From Cinclus cinclus (lineage: Eukaryota; Chordata; Aves; Passeriformes; Cinclidae): 64,000 bases of DNA. The position numbers and the translations under genes are program-made. Location: NCBI RefSeq assembly GCF_963662255.1, contig NC_085049.1, forward strand, positions 29,482,142 to 29,546,141, written 5' to 3'. Within the stretch, counting starts at the first letter, position 1. Each line of letters begins with the position of its first letter. Below, piece after piece: positions 34,792-48,810 of the stretch. The notes below the pieces were generated by a model that was given only the letters and a program-made list of their open reading frames with translations, searched no databases and had not been told where the DNA came from.

Positions 34792-37700
34792 TAATGCCAT
34801 TATTTTCCTTTTAACTATGTCTATGCTGTGGCACGGGACTGGAGCAATTTTTGTAACAATTTTGAAGAAAGACCATGATGCAGGTTATTTTTGGTGCATG
34901 GGGGAAGACTTTTATTAAAGGTATGTATTTGTGATAAACATGATATTGACCAAAGGATGGCCAAAGCAGAGCTGAAAAGGAATGGAAGTCTTGTGGTATA
35001 TCAGTCTGTGCAATCTTTTTAGATGAGAGGGGAATATCCAGGACTTTTGTGATTTCAAGCCCAAAATCCTTTAAATGGTTGTGAAATCATAGTGAAGTTT
35101 CAGTGTTATAAATTCTCAACTTTGATGGAAATTCTGTATGGTCATGCATGTTGATTTTGGAGGGAGAGGAAATTTTTCATTAAAACTGCATTTTCTTCAG
35201 ATCAAGAGAACTGGGAACAATTTAGAAGCAACAGGATAGAGGGCAATGACACACATTCTCTGTTAGTCTGATTTGCTTAAATTATTTGTAATGCCACTGA
35301 GAAAGTCCTCAAGCAGCCCTCAATAGTCTTTCATCCATCTTCTTGTTTACAATGCAGTTATGAGTAACTAAGTCTGGTAGTTCCATTGTGGAGGAGGAAT
35401 ATGGACGTGATAATGTGGGAAAATTATATCATTCGGCTTGAGAGTTTGTTATGGAAGGGACTTGTTTGCCTTCTGGAGAGAGACATGGTTGAAAACTCCC
35501 ATTGGTTTCCATGATTATAGCAAAGAGAGGTGTAGTAAGCAGAAAGTGAGTTAATCTTCTCCAGAATAGCTGTAGGGAGCACTTAATTTATTTTTATTTG
35601 AAGATCTTGCTAGATTGGTATCTTAGAGTACTTCTAACCTTAGTCATGGAAAAGCCTTGAGTTGAGTTGCCATAAACTCTGTGATATCAGTTGTTTTGAT
35701 ACAGGCTGAGCTTAGCTGTGTGCTCCTTGCTCGTGGAGGAAGCTGACACAGTTCATATCTATATGCATGTACAATCTCAAAACCAGCATAGACTATCTAA
35801 CAGTCCATTTGTGAGTTTTCTCATCAAGGAGTATTTAACTTGCATAAGAACAGAGCCAGGGAGCCTGGTGCAGACTAATAAACTGGTCTTCGTGTGGACA
35901 ACAAAATGCTAGTGCAGTGTGAAGCAAGCAAACCATCAACTTCATCTGAAAGACATCCTCTATTAATCTTTTTGGTTCTAACTAGGAACATATTTGTTAA
36001 ACCAGGCTTCTTGGGGGCCAGTGTGGCTTTAAAAAGCCTATTGAGATCTGTAGCTAATGCAGCCTCAATTTTGACTGGGCATTTTTTAATTGTACAAATG
36101 CCTGTTGATTAGCCTAGAATAGCTGTTATCACATCCATACGTATTAGAGCGTAACTTTTCTCATGAGGCCTTTTAGATAAGATTGCCTAAGATAGCCATA
36201 AATAGCCCATTACAGGATTACATTCTTAAGTTTAGTGCAGAGCTTTAGAAGTCAAGTCTCAGGTTCCATTCAATTTCTGTCTCTGAGGCATCATAAACAC
36301 CAGTGGGTGAGTTACCAACATTGCACTTGCAGTGTTTTGCCATCTATAAAGAAATGCTTTTTGCCTCCTTGCCCTTCCAAAATGCAAAAAGCTTTTTCCC
36401 TGTGAGGAAAAAACCCGCACGGATTTGTACTAACATTCCATTAATGTAACATACACTGCAATTCCTTCTCACTTAACAGACTCTGCATGGATCTCTTTAT
36501 TAAGAGGGTATCCTCTGGGTCACTAGCAGCCACCTTCTGCATGGAAATTCCAACATCTGCTGCTTGGCTTGAGGTCCAGATCTAAGTACCACTGTTTGGA
36601 AAAAAGTGTGTAAAGCACAATGATTCCTATAAAACAAATTTGTGAAACATATGGTGAATTTTTGCATGCAAATCTTAAATTCATTGGGATTAGTCTTGGG
36701 AAATAGTTTGTCTGAGAGACTGGCTCGCAGCATGGAATAATTTTTTCTGAGTCACAAGGAGTTTACTTGGATTTTGTTTCTCTCTGGCTCAATCCATAGG
36801 AAATAATCCAATTTAAGAGGGAGATGTTTTGTATTCAGGTTTGTGTATTTAATGACCGGTCGCAGCATATAGAGAGTTTCCACATAGGTTTGATTTGAGG
36901 TGAGGGAAAGACGTATTAATTGCCCCCTGAAGTAAATCGCTGATGTCTGCATTTTGCAGATTGAGAGCTGGAAAAAAAAGCTCAAGATTTAACACTTCCA
37001 GAAGTGGCTTCTAATTATTTATGTTTTCTATTGGCTAGACATTTAGGTCAACAATCCAACTGCTTCAGATAGATGGATAGAAGATGCTGAGAGCTCACAA
37101 TCCCTTTTATTCAAGTCCCACGCATGCTTAATTCCTGGGACTTGGCTGTCTCTTGCCACTAAATGTCCCAACCAAGAAATGGGGGAGTGACCAGTGCAAT
37201 AAGTGGTTCATGTGCAAGCAAAGCTGGCTCACCCACAGTAGACAAGCAAAAAGGTACCTTTGACAATCTTTGTCAGGATAAAACTGTCCAAGGCCCCAGA
37301 CTATGCTAGTGCCTCCTAAAATCAAAAGGGGTTGAGATCACAAATTCAAACAAGCCTGAAGATTACATCTGGATGACAGTTGTGGGAACATCAATATTTC
37401 ATAATCTTTTAGAGAATAGATGACACTTTTATGCTTTGTGGTTATATGGACGTTCACAAGACCACTAGTCATAAGGAAGAAAATAGACATTTTGTTCAAA
37501 AGATAAGACAGACATTTTTTTATCCGTGTCACAAAAAGCAACTGTACCATTGTGGGAGAAACTTTCAAAGTCACTGAATTCAAAGTCTTTGGGTTTCCAA
37601 TACAGTTTAAAAAAATTGTGTTAAGTATTTACACATTTCCAAGAAATTCCATTGGGATCAATTGGGTTTGGTTTGAGGGGGTTTTTGTGCATTAGATTTT

Positions 37701-39000
37701 TTTTAAAGTAGTTTACGTTTTTTTCCAGAAAACTTTTTTTTTTTTTGAATGAGAGGTATAGTTCTTATGGTAACTGTGTGAGGTATATGGCAGACCAGTA
37801 GAATAGATCCTTCCCACAGCTGTCATCCCAGTGCTGGCAGTTGCTTTGTATACAAAATAGAGTTTCTGAGCTAATTAAGCAAACTCTTTTTTTTCCCCAC
37901 CACTTTTTTTTGAAGTCCTACTTCTTCTGGAAAAATGGTCCACACTCAGTCCTTCTAGCCTGGCATTAATGTGTAGATAAATGTGATTATTTTGCAAAGT
38001 ATGTAGATGATTTAGGTTTCATGGAAGTAAAATCACTTTTGATAATGAGATCTAAGCGTTTGATGTCATTGATACACAGGCCAGATTTCACTGTTCAGTT
38101 ATTCTGTTGCTGTCATATTAACAGAGTTCTTGCAGTGCACACTTTATTTCAGTTGCTGGAAGAACTTTACTGCCAGAGTACCAAAGCAGTCTTCTTGTAA
38201 GGAAAACTTCATGTGTGTTTCAGAGCACCTGTCTTAATGTGTGACATTAAGATCAATATAATGGTTTGAGAAAGGAGAGAGAAGGAAAACAATTTCCTTG
38301 ATGGACATAAGTAGACAAGTGCAAAATCAGCATGTCGACCAAAACTTAATCACTTTAGTGTCTTGGAAACTTACCCAGTATCTCCTTTGGCAGGAACATA
38401 AAGCATTGTAAAGCTTTCTAGGGACATAATCGAGTCAGCCATTTTGTGCTAAGGGTTTTCTGTTGATTACTCTTCTCTCTTGGTTTTATGTTATTACATA
38501 TTTTAAAACTTGTTTGAAACATTTTGTGCTCTAGGAGGGCAAAAAGAAGCTTCCAATTGGGCAATGAAAAAACATGATCCAGTTAAAAAGGAGAATCACT
38601 CCTGACTATTGGAAAGGGCAATGGGTTACTCCTACGCATGATAGCTCATGCCTTTTTAACTTATTAAATTCCATTTCTATCACCTTTACTCATGCTACTC
38701 AATTAGACCACTTCATGCATTCTGTTAATTCTCTTTATGTTGTACTTTTTCTTAATGTAACTGCATTTTTGCCACTGGTTATTGTCTATCTGATATTTAC
38801 CAGACTTAATTGATAAGCTCTTCTAGACATTTTGGAAGTCATATGATTTGAGTAGCTGCTGTGCTCCATATTTGTATTTTGAACTAAAACGTCTGCGGAC
38901 AACACAGATTTATATGGGCAGAAGACCCTGCTACTCTTAATGGAGCTAGAGAGGAAACCTGACTGTTCCACTGGAACAAAAACTCACCATGTGTCTTCTG

Positions 39001-39027
39001 TTATTTATTTATTTATTTATTTATTTT
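39001..39027. repeat. (TTAT)n microsatellite
   Basis: This is about 27 bp of perfect 4-bp repeat in intron 5, likely variable in length between individuals. Confidence 0.9.
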
Positions 39028-41461
39028 AAAACCACAGAAAGCTAAGCCTGTGATGTGTTTAAGCTTCACTGGAATCTTGTATCAGGAGAGTTACTCAAAG
39101 GCAGTGTGGGTACCTCTCTTGCACCAATAATTGCATGGTCTACTGGAGATGCAGCCATTGTATAATAGGGAAAGAGAAGGCACGAGCAAAAGGACCTAAG
39201 CCAAACCCTCCTCATGACAATGTCCTTTTGTTAGTGACAGAGCAGCCTGTAACTGGCAGAGTACATTTTTGAGTTGAAATTAAATAAGACCAGAATTTTC
39301 ATGTGTGAATGCCGAGAGATTACTACCTTTATGCATATTTAAATAATTAACTAGAACATATCCTTTTTCAAAATGATGCTTAAGTCCATGATTACTCTAT
39401 GAGAAAATTGGGCACCTTGAGAAAATGTGGATGAAAAATGTAGGCTTTTTAGATTTTGGTCTGTGTCACTGCAATTAGCAATCTGCCCTGAAATGCTTTA
39501 TTAAAATGTATAATATTTTCTCAGTCTCAGCAACGTTCTCTACCCCATATTTATTGCAGTTTTCTCATGAGCACAGTCATCTCCTATCCTTATCCCAAAG
39601 TCTCTGGCATTAATCAAAATATTTCTTTGAAACAGGCAGGAAAGTATCCTGTATTTCCTTGCAATGTCCTGATAGATCTGGGCCATCCAGGTCTATATAT
39701 TGATATGTATCTGTGAATGATGCCACATTCACCACATACAGCAATGAAGATGAGAAGTAAAATACACCCTGAGGGCTCTATGGAGAGAGGAAAGGTTCTG
39801 CTCATTTGGAAAATGCTGGATTGGCAGAGTCACCCAGTTGCCTTTATTGTTAATTCGCCACATTATCACATGTAGATGAAGCAAAGAAATCACAGGTGTG
39901 ATAGGACTGGATTTTTTCCTGTCTAGGTGGTCTTTTGTGTGACACTACTTAAATACATTGTGTGTGCTAAATTAGTCAAGTTTTTGTGAAGTAAGAGCAA
40001 AAGCTTTCAGATTCTTACAAGATATTGATGTTATAATCTGTATTTTCCAATAATGACTGTTCTTAACACTAAGACTGGCAATATTTTAATCCCCATTTTC
40101 AAGGGATATGTTCTAATCTAATAATTTGAATTCACAGGGGAATTATGTCTGTATGGACTCATAATTTAGTGATACATGCCCCTGAAAGGAAAATATTGGG
40201 GGGCATTTGTAGCAGAATACAGAGTAACTTGCAGAGTTTACAATAGCAGAGATATGTCAGAACCACCATGGTCATCTTTGTAATGTAAGACTAAACAACT
40301 GCTCTATCTCATCTTTGATTCCAGGACTTCGAATTTGTTATTGAATGATTTATAGTAAAATGAGTGTTGAAACAAAGCTGTTGAAACAAAGTACGTTCAA
40401 TGCAATTTTCTGGTTTGCCTTTGGGAATTTTTTTTTCAGTGCCCAATCAAACTTCTCAACTGTAATTTCTTATTATTTTCTGTTCTCTGAAAGAAAATTA
40501 ACACTACAGTGTAGAGTGGAGGAAATAATGCAACTGAGGTAATAAACACAGAGAATTCAAGGAATCCAAAATGACACCTCTTTTGATAATCACGTATTTT
40601 TTTAATATGGCAAATAAATGTTGAGCCATTGACTGTTTCTGAATATTGAATAGCAGGTATTAAGTCTTAAGGAGATGCTAACTGGCAGTAAGGAAGCCCA
40701 CTTTCTTTTAAAATGTATATACTTCTAGCAAAGTACAGTTGACAGATGTGTCTTGCACGTGATTTGTATTTATTCCCCATCACTGGTGGAGCAAGGGCCT
40801 TAAATTTGCACTCCTAAGGTTATGCTATGACTGGCACACCAGTGGAGGATTGTGCTTGCCTTCAGTGGGAAGAGATAGCAGAAGTGGCCTGATCAGAGCT
40901 CCCCAAGTGTGAAAGGTTTGTGTATAGGAATTAAAGAATACAGTAAGATGTGTAAGGAACAAACAATATACTTGGCAGTTTACTGCCACCAAGCCAAGAT
41001 AAAGGTCCTTGATGACACAGGGAATTGCTTCATATAGCTTTAGGCAAAATTTGGCTTCTAAATATTAGTTCTGCCTTAAATTTTACTGTTGTTACATTAA
41101 ATAACGTCAGTTTTTTTGTCAAGCCCAGTTCCTTCCTTTTCTCTTGAGGTCCAGAAGCTGTAGCAAATGTGCTGTCAGGCAGATGCCTGAAGTTCTCCTT
41201 CATTCCTGAACAAGACTTCTCAACCCTCTGTGCCATCTCTTTAGCACATACAGCACTGTGAGAGGACTAGTTGCACCACCTTTCCCATGTCCTGACCTCG
41301 CTGTTTTTAATCTCAAGTGGTCAATTTGTTTGCTTTCATTACAAATGGGGAGGGAGTGGATTAGAAAGGATAGAACAGTCTGAACTAAATGTCCTCATTA
41401 GGCTTGTTTCTTCGTAGTTAACTGCAAACTACACATGCTTGCAAGTGCTTTATTTTCTTAG

Positions 41462-41511
41462 GTCACCGTTACTCAAGGGAGTAATTCGATACCAGCTAAC
41501 ATCTCCCTTAG
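41462..41511 (+). other. Candidate cryptic exon D in intron 5 (low confidence)
   Basis: A pyrimidine-rich acceptor (ctttattttcttag) and a gtaagg donor frame exactly 50 bp. Reading from the first base gives VTVTQGSNSIPANISL plus two bases, with no stop. This phase matches the start of the candidate at 43984, so the two could be spliced together. Spliced after CACNA1C exon 5 it would instead reach a stop codon within the exon. I do not recognise the peptide. Chance is a serious alternative, because decoy splice pairs are common in long introns. Confidence 0.2.
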
Positions 41512-43921
41512 GTAAGGGTCATTCCTGTGAGTATGGATTACACAATCAGGACCTAAAGCATGCTTCCCTGAGAGGTACAGCCTGCAGAATGATGTAATTT
41601 ATGGCAGGAGAAGTTAACTCTCTCTAGCAGTAGCAAAGAAGGGTTTATCTTGCTAAGGAAGATTACTTACAGAGGCACGTCGCTGCTCTCATAAAGATTT
41701 CTCTCATATTTAAGAAACGCCAATGAAAACAGGGAAATATTTATTTGATCTTGTCTATGTAGCTCTTTTAAAAATAATACTGGCTACAAATCTACCCAAT
41801 AACTGCCTCAGCCTTTTTCCTAGCAGTTACTGTGCATGCTGGCATGATTATTCAGCTTGTCTTCACAACAGAAAAAATCACAGTATCATAATATGGGACC
41901 ACATCAGGATGTTGGCAGTCCCTTTCAAATGAAGAAAACAAACCCCATGCTGACATCAAAGAGCAGACAGGGAGATAGTGAAAATTTCCAGAAGGGCTCT
42001 GAATGGATCAGACATTTCTAGTACCTTTTTTTCATTCTTCAAGTAATGTCCAGAGTTCTCGTTCAGATTAGATGTAGGGCACAGGTCTGAAAGGGAACCC
42101 ATGCCACCAAAATTCTTGTCCTGAAACATCTAAAAATCTAAGAATGCCATCTGCTGTCTCCTCAGAACAGTTTGCCTTGTATTTGGACAGATTGAAGCTA
42201 ACTGGTACCAACAGGAGCACATTGGGTTCCCAGTTGCTCACTTGTAATTGCTGGCTGTCGCTGTCAACATGCTGGGGAGGGAAGATTTGGCTGTTCCACA
42301 TCAAAGCAGTAAAGGCATGATCTGCTTTGGGTTTTGCTTACATTCTCCCCCAGGTGACACCTCTACTGCATCTGATGTCGCCCCAAGCTTACAACAAATT
42401 TCATTGCATACTTTGATTTCAGTTGGCTGAATTTTGCATTGCTTATTAATTTAAGATCTTGGAGGAATGATTTGAAGTCCTTTGTTCGTTTTCTCTAGAG
42501 TAACTGTGTGTCTATTAATGTGTTGCTGCCCTGATGGGACTATTTAACATTCTCTTTCTCATCCTGTCCCAAGGATGTGACTGTCACACACACTGGGTAA
42601 CAGTCAACTCAGAAGTGGGACACCAAGAGAGTTCATTTTGCTCAGAACACAAGATGCTACATGAATGTTCCATGACTCTGGCACCATTTGAATTACTTCT
42701 GTCTGTCCAAGCCTTCCAAAAGCCTTGTTGGATGCCTGTGGTCCTTGTGATTTTCACAAAGCATTATCAAAATATCAGCAAAGCACAGAGCAGCAGACCA
42801 GCCAGATCATGTTCTCAACCAGTGAATGCATTTTAAGCCTGTCAACAATATTTTTTCTGTGATGATCTGAATTTATAATAATATTGCATCTTGTATAAGT
42901 TCTATAGTAGGGAAAAAAAACCAAAGCATGAATTAATTACTGGCAAAAATATTTTTAAGTTTCAATGTCTGCATAAATCTGTGGGAGAGCCTCTCTCTTC
43001 TCTTTAACGTAGATTTCTCCGAAATTAGGTACTGCCTTCTTAGTTATGTCTGTTAGCCATTACTGTGCTAGATGAGAGCACAAGCACGTTGGCTGGTGTG
43101 AACAACTAATAAACTATTCAATGCTTAAGATGTTCACTGATGGAACAAATAATTTGCTGTTCTGATCATGGGGAAGTATGGAAATGACAGCCTAACCTAG
43201 CCCAGTCTCTTAACATTTTATCTAAGTTTTCTTTGAGCCAGGGAAAAGGGAAGGAGATCAGACATCTTTCTTAATCTCCCTTTTTTCCAGAATCAAATCC
43301 AATTCCTGTTTAACACATGCAACAATAACCTATCCCATATGTGTTTTGCCCTTTGTTGCAACTATTTTTTATGAGTTGTTTGAGTAGCTATGCCTCTTAT
43401 TTTTTCAGTTTTAGATTATCTTCTGCTGGTTTGCCCTGCCACATCAATCACAGTTCAAAAAACATCTGCTAACCCTCTGCAAAGATTCTTTTTTTCAATT
43501 TCTGTACTGCTAAAACTGCTCAATAGTTTTACAGCAGAAGCATTTTTGACAGAATGTAGCTCATGGGATAAAAGAAATAGGAGAAATTATAAAAATTCTA
43601 TTTTTGTCACTTCTTTCCATAGGCCTTACTAAATGTTGTTTTCTTTAGCAGTGGAAATGGCTATAGAAATTCAATTTCTTTACAGGATTACAAAACATCC
43701 TCTCTAAACTTTCTTCAAACATCTCATCATTCAACCACACACCATCCTTGCAGAGGGCTAAGGAAGTGGTGTGAGAACAAATGCTTTCCATCTCAGAAGT
43801 ATAATCTCTTGGGGGTGGTTATTTTCTATTATTGCTCACACATTAGGCTAGCAGCCTGTCTGATATTTCTTTCTTTTTTTGCATTTGTTTTTGAGTTTGG
43901 TGATTAGTTGTTGTTTTTGGG

Positions 43922-43935
43922 TTTTTTTTTTTTTT
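43922..43935. repeat. Poly(T) tract
   Basis: This run of about 14 T is followed by ctgcag, which gives a strong-looking acceptor just upstream of the candidate exon at 43984. It may be the true polypyrimidine tract of that candidate or simple low-complexity sequence. Confidence 0.8.
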
Positions 43936-43983
43936 CTGCAGTAAGTTGTTCAGGACATTTCTGCAATTGACATTTTCTTGTAG

Positions 43984-44065
43984 GTTGTTTTTAAAATTAC
44001 CAAAGGATAAAGTTCCTTTTAATCGGGCTGGATATCTTGGTCACAAGTCAAAGCAATACATGCAG
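43984..44065 (+). other. Candidate cryptic exon C in intron 5 (low confidence)
   Basis: A ttttcttgtag acceptor and a cag/gtatga donor frame 82 bp. With one base completing a codon from the previous exon, it reads 27 codons without a stop. The peptide is basic and fairly protein-like, containing LPKDKVPFNRAGYLGHKSKQ. I cannot name the family. The phase agrees with candidate D upstream. Joined directly to CACNA1C exon 5 it would hit TAA within four codons, so it cannot be an in-frame Cav1.2 cassette. Confidence 0.22.
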
Positions 44066-47000
44066 GTATGAATACATTTAGGCTTTACAAAGGCCTGTTC
44101 TAAATCTAGCAGTTCTGGTTTTCAATATAAACAATGCCCAATGAAGGAATTTAGTGTTAAGTCTCATCCTTCCCCTCACAATACAGATGAAAACTTAAAC
44201 TCAGCCTCTAGCCCATCATTTGCTTTTCATATGCCAATGCTGAGATTATATCACTTTAAAACTTTACTTTGGAGGAAGTAAAATTCCTCTCAGATTTATA
44301 TTTGTATATTTCTGTATCTGTTAAGGATTTTATTTAGCTGTTTCAGATTGCAGCAGGAAAGCCTTATTTTTCCCCCTTGAGAGTTTATTATATGTAAAAG
44401 GAAATTAAAAATAAATAAATGTTTAATTTGAGTGTATTCTAGCAATACATACACAATCTGTACAAAAAGCCTTGGAACTGTGCAAGTTGTAAAGAGAGTT
44501 GCAAAGAAAGTAAATAAAGAACCATTCTCTCTTCTGACAAATACAACTTTGTGAAAACAGCAACTATTAATTTTTCTGTCCAAACATACTGGTGCTGCCT
44601 AGTGAGCTAAAGGACATTTTGCTTATTGTATCAGAAAGTATTTTTTTCCCCTAAAGCATTTTATTATCTGATGTGTGTAAGCAGAGTTTTAAGTCTAATC
44701 AGGTTTATAAAAATCAAAAGCAACAGTCTTATTAATGTGGAAAAATAAAGCAAGCTGTAGTTTTAGGTATTCTGAGATGGGACTGATTAACCACTGTGTT
44801 GATAAGCCACTAAATCCACTCTTTGTTCTTAAAACTAAGAGTCAGAGTTGCTCAGATTTGTCTGGCCATGTCTTTTTTCCAGCTGTTTGCGAAGAGAAAA
44901 CAAATCCCACAAGTGCATCAAGACAGTAACACAGCAATGATCATACGCTGTAGTGTTTGCATCAGTTCTTTAGTTACCTGATCAGGTAGCTTTCTATTGT
45001 TAGATTCTCAAAATTCTGCTAGAAACCCTCCATGACACTGATTTGAAAATGTCACTCTGTGTCTCTCCAGATCTCAGTCCCATCTATGCTCATTAAGCAC
45101 TATCCCAAGTTGAGAGGTTGGGTGAATTTTCATCTCTAGGGCTATATAACCTATTATTTGTCATATACAGTGCTGTACTTCTACACAGTCATCTAAAGAC
45201 AAAGTTTTTGACTTTAGCCAATATTTTGTTGTAATTCTTCTATCATGAGATGCTTTGTATAGCTCATAGTAAGCCACTTGTTATTTGCTGGAGCATTTAA
45301 CCTGCAAGAAGATCAATTTCTTTCATCCATATATTTTTCTCCATGTACTACTAAACTCTAATCTTATCATCCCTGACTGGACTTCTACATTTACAGAATC
45401 CCTGTTAACATTTGTTATCTTTTAAGCTTTTGCCTTTTCCTGAACCTTCTCACAAGTGATGAGTTAGAGCATCTGGAGAAGGACATGAAACAAATAAAGT
45501 ACACTTTATTATTTATAATACAGAGACTAATGTCCACTGACTTGAGGAATTCTGTCAATAAACTGTAAAAAAAAATTAACAATTTTATATAGGTGTTTGT
45601 AACCCAAAATTCATTAGTTTTCTACGCAAATGATTGAGACCGAATTTCTTTAAGCCCACTTCTGCTACCATGAGGCTTTGGCGCTTCCAGGTTTTCAAAG
45701 TACCTTGTTTGCAAAACTATTTCCTTAGGACACACGTATTCATTTTTCAGGGCTGCATGCAACAGCATTTGGCATCCTGAAACAAGACTTTTCCATCATT
45801 ATCTCGGTTCAAGTGGTCATTTAACTATTGGTTTGGGTTTTGTTTTTTCACATTCACCTGACCAGACTGAAGACAGTACAGCATGCTGACATATTCCTAC
45901 ACAAGTTTTCTGATTGAATCCAGTGGCACAGGACTAGACCAAAATTCCCCCCTGTAAATACTGTTCCCTGTCACAGTTGTGCTTGTGTGCTTGCTCATGA
46001 AGAAACTTAAAATGTTTAAATGTGATGGGTCATTTCACTGAGACCTGGGGCAGTCTTTGGGCCAGACTGTCTTTGGGTTTGGATAGCCCGGCAGGAAGAG
46101 GAGCCAAGAAAAATTCTTCCTATCTGTGATCCTTCCAAGTGGTTAAAGATAGATAAAACCTTTACGGTGACCCCATGAATGGTTTTATCAGTCCATGATC
46201 ATCCTGTCAGCAGAAAATCAAAGCTATTTCCTGGGAAATAATAACAGCTGATCCTTGCTGGCCTAGGAACTGCCAGGGCTCCTGAATGCCCTTTACCTGC
46301 CTTAACTTTAAACCATCCTCAGAAGTCTCTGTCTGGCAGAGAGTACTTGACCTCGAACCTCCCCACTCTGTGTAAGGCTACTTGGCAGCACATTGTGGTC
46401 TTTGTTCAGAACAGCTTTGGAGTTTGCTCACTGAACTTCATCTTGGTTTTGTTTGAGATGGCCTTTTTTTCTGTAACATGGAATTTTCTGTAGGCAGTTA
46501 CTGCTTTTCTCTCCATGCTCTTCCTCTGTATTCAGGTAGCTGCATGGGAGGGACAGCACACCATTTTTAGGTTTTATTTTTTACATTTAAAGTCTGAAGA
46601 TCTTGCCTGGATCTCATCTTCCACTGAACTGAGCTAAAATCAAATGGTTAGAGAGCAAGGCTGAACTTGCAGGAGCTACCTCATAGATTGGAACTGGAAG
46701 AAAGTCTTTTTCATCATCAAGCAACTTTACATACTTTGAACAAAAGGCTACTAAAAAAGAGTTAAAGTCCCCCAGGAGGAGAGAGGGATACTTCTGTGAG
46801 TGGTAGTAGAGGTCTCTTCCAGCAGAGAATCAAGGAGCCCAAGCCATGTGTACATTTATCCAAGCATCCTCCCCAAGTTGGGGTTGTGTAGCCACCACAC
46901 TCAGGACAAGCTCTATTGTCTGCCTAAGCTAGGTCACTCCAGCAGGCAGAGGATATGCAAGCTGAGCTGCTTCCCAAGAGAAAAGGATACAGAAAGAGCT

Positions 47001-48810
47001 GGGTTTTGTTGTGGGTTTGGGTTTTGTTCTACTGATCATTTCTTGCCTCAAAGGATGAGGCAAGGGTGGTATTGCAAGACTTGGCAAACATAAAACAATT
47101 GTGTTCCTGTCCACATGCCCATTTGTATGAATCTCCTTGTGTGTGACTGTTTTGGTTTGAGAAGTCAATGAAGACACAGTTTGAAAATGCAGGAGTGAAA
47201 GAATTGTGAGCAGATGCCAAAACTTTTTTCTATTTTTTACAGCACGTGGTTTTGAATTGTGTTCTTGTATATGTTTAAATGGCATTGCCTACTCCAAAGT
47301 AGATGCCCTGCAGCTTGAAAATTTTCTTTCCTATTTCTTTTCATGTCATCCAGCTTTCTGTCCTGTGTTGTGTCTTTCCTTACTGTTTCAAGACCTTCCC
47401 TATTATTCTTGAAATAGAAATTACATCTGCAGCCCCAAGAATGCTGGGCTACACCCACAGAATTTACTTTATCTACCAATTTGCCACTAATATTTTGAGA
47501 ATCCAGCAAGACAAAAAAAGACTACCTCCCCAAATTGCTATTGTAAAGCTGTCCTTAAATGAACTGTGTGATATTATTTCCATTTGCAGCTCTGGTGAAG
47601 AAAGTCCTCAATGTTTTTTTCTCACAAATAATTGTAGATGTACTTATCTAAGATATCTTGCCATGACTGTGAACCTTTTTGTGCTAAAACTGTCTGTTGT
47701 TTTCCAGACTTCCTTTGAAATTGCTATAAAACCTTTCATATTTATGAATATTTAATATTTTTCAATTTTCTTAGCCAATATCTACATTTATTAAGTGATA
47801 AACATCCACTCTGGGGAATATTACTGGCTATATTGCTCGTGTTTTGGAAAAAGAACTGTGGTGGCAGTCTCTTGGTGTATCGTCAGAAATAAATGTGATT
47901 TGTGGGTAGACTTTGCTCATGGCTGGGGATGGTGCTTCAGCTCTACCACTTCAGAGTGGTTCCCAGAAGTGTTCTGACTCAGGCACTGTGCTGAGTCACA
48001 AAACCTCCCCTGCTTCCTCCTTGCTTGCACCGAGTCGTAGTTTTCTTCTGAGCTATATTAGCAGAAAAATAATTGCTTCCCACACCTCTGGCACTGGCTT
48101 AAGTACAAAAATATATATTTTTGTGTGCATAGGAAGGAAAAGGAAAGATGGTCCTCTCCTTTTCCTTTTATTCCTGCTCACTTCTAGGAGGTCATTTATA
48201 TGAGAATGTGCCTGCTCATACTCCTGGTTCAGGCAACCCCGTAGTGTGAAATATATCCCTGCAAAACCAATTGAAAAATAGACTCAGGATATGATTTCTC
48301 TGAAGACCTGGACTACTGATGTGATGGGAACAGGAAACTGCCCTGTCCAGCAAGCCAAGTTTGATCCAAAATTGAAGATGCGTGAAAATTGTGAGAGAAG
48401 ATTCTGCTTGGCAAGGCCTGAATGTTAGTTCTGAGACCAACATCTTAAGAATAGTTTAAGCTTGGCCTGTGGAATTCAGTCATGGCACATCACTTCCACA
48501 GCAGGTAGCAGGCAGAAGTCAGCCCAGAAAATGGGCTCAGATGAAGGGGTGGCTCAAAGTGAAATGTGCAGGATCTGGGTGTCCAAACACACTGCCTGAG
48601 GAGTGTCATGGTGTAGTGTCCCTTGGACAAGAGCTGCTAGCTCCTGATAATTGCCACGGCACTTCTGATGTCCAAACAGCTCCAAAAATGCATTGACTGC
48701 TTCAAGAGCAGGGCTCCTGGTTACTCAGTGTCCTTGTAAACAAAATAAATCATAACGTTGATGGTCAGCATGAGATCTAAAAAGCATTCAGAAAGTTAAG
48801 AAATCACAGT

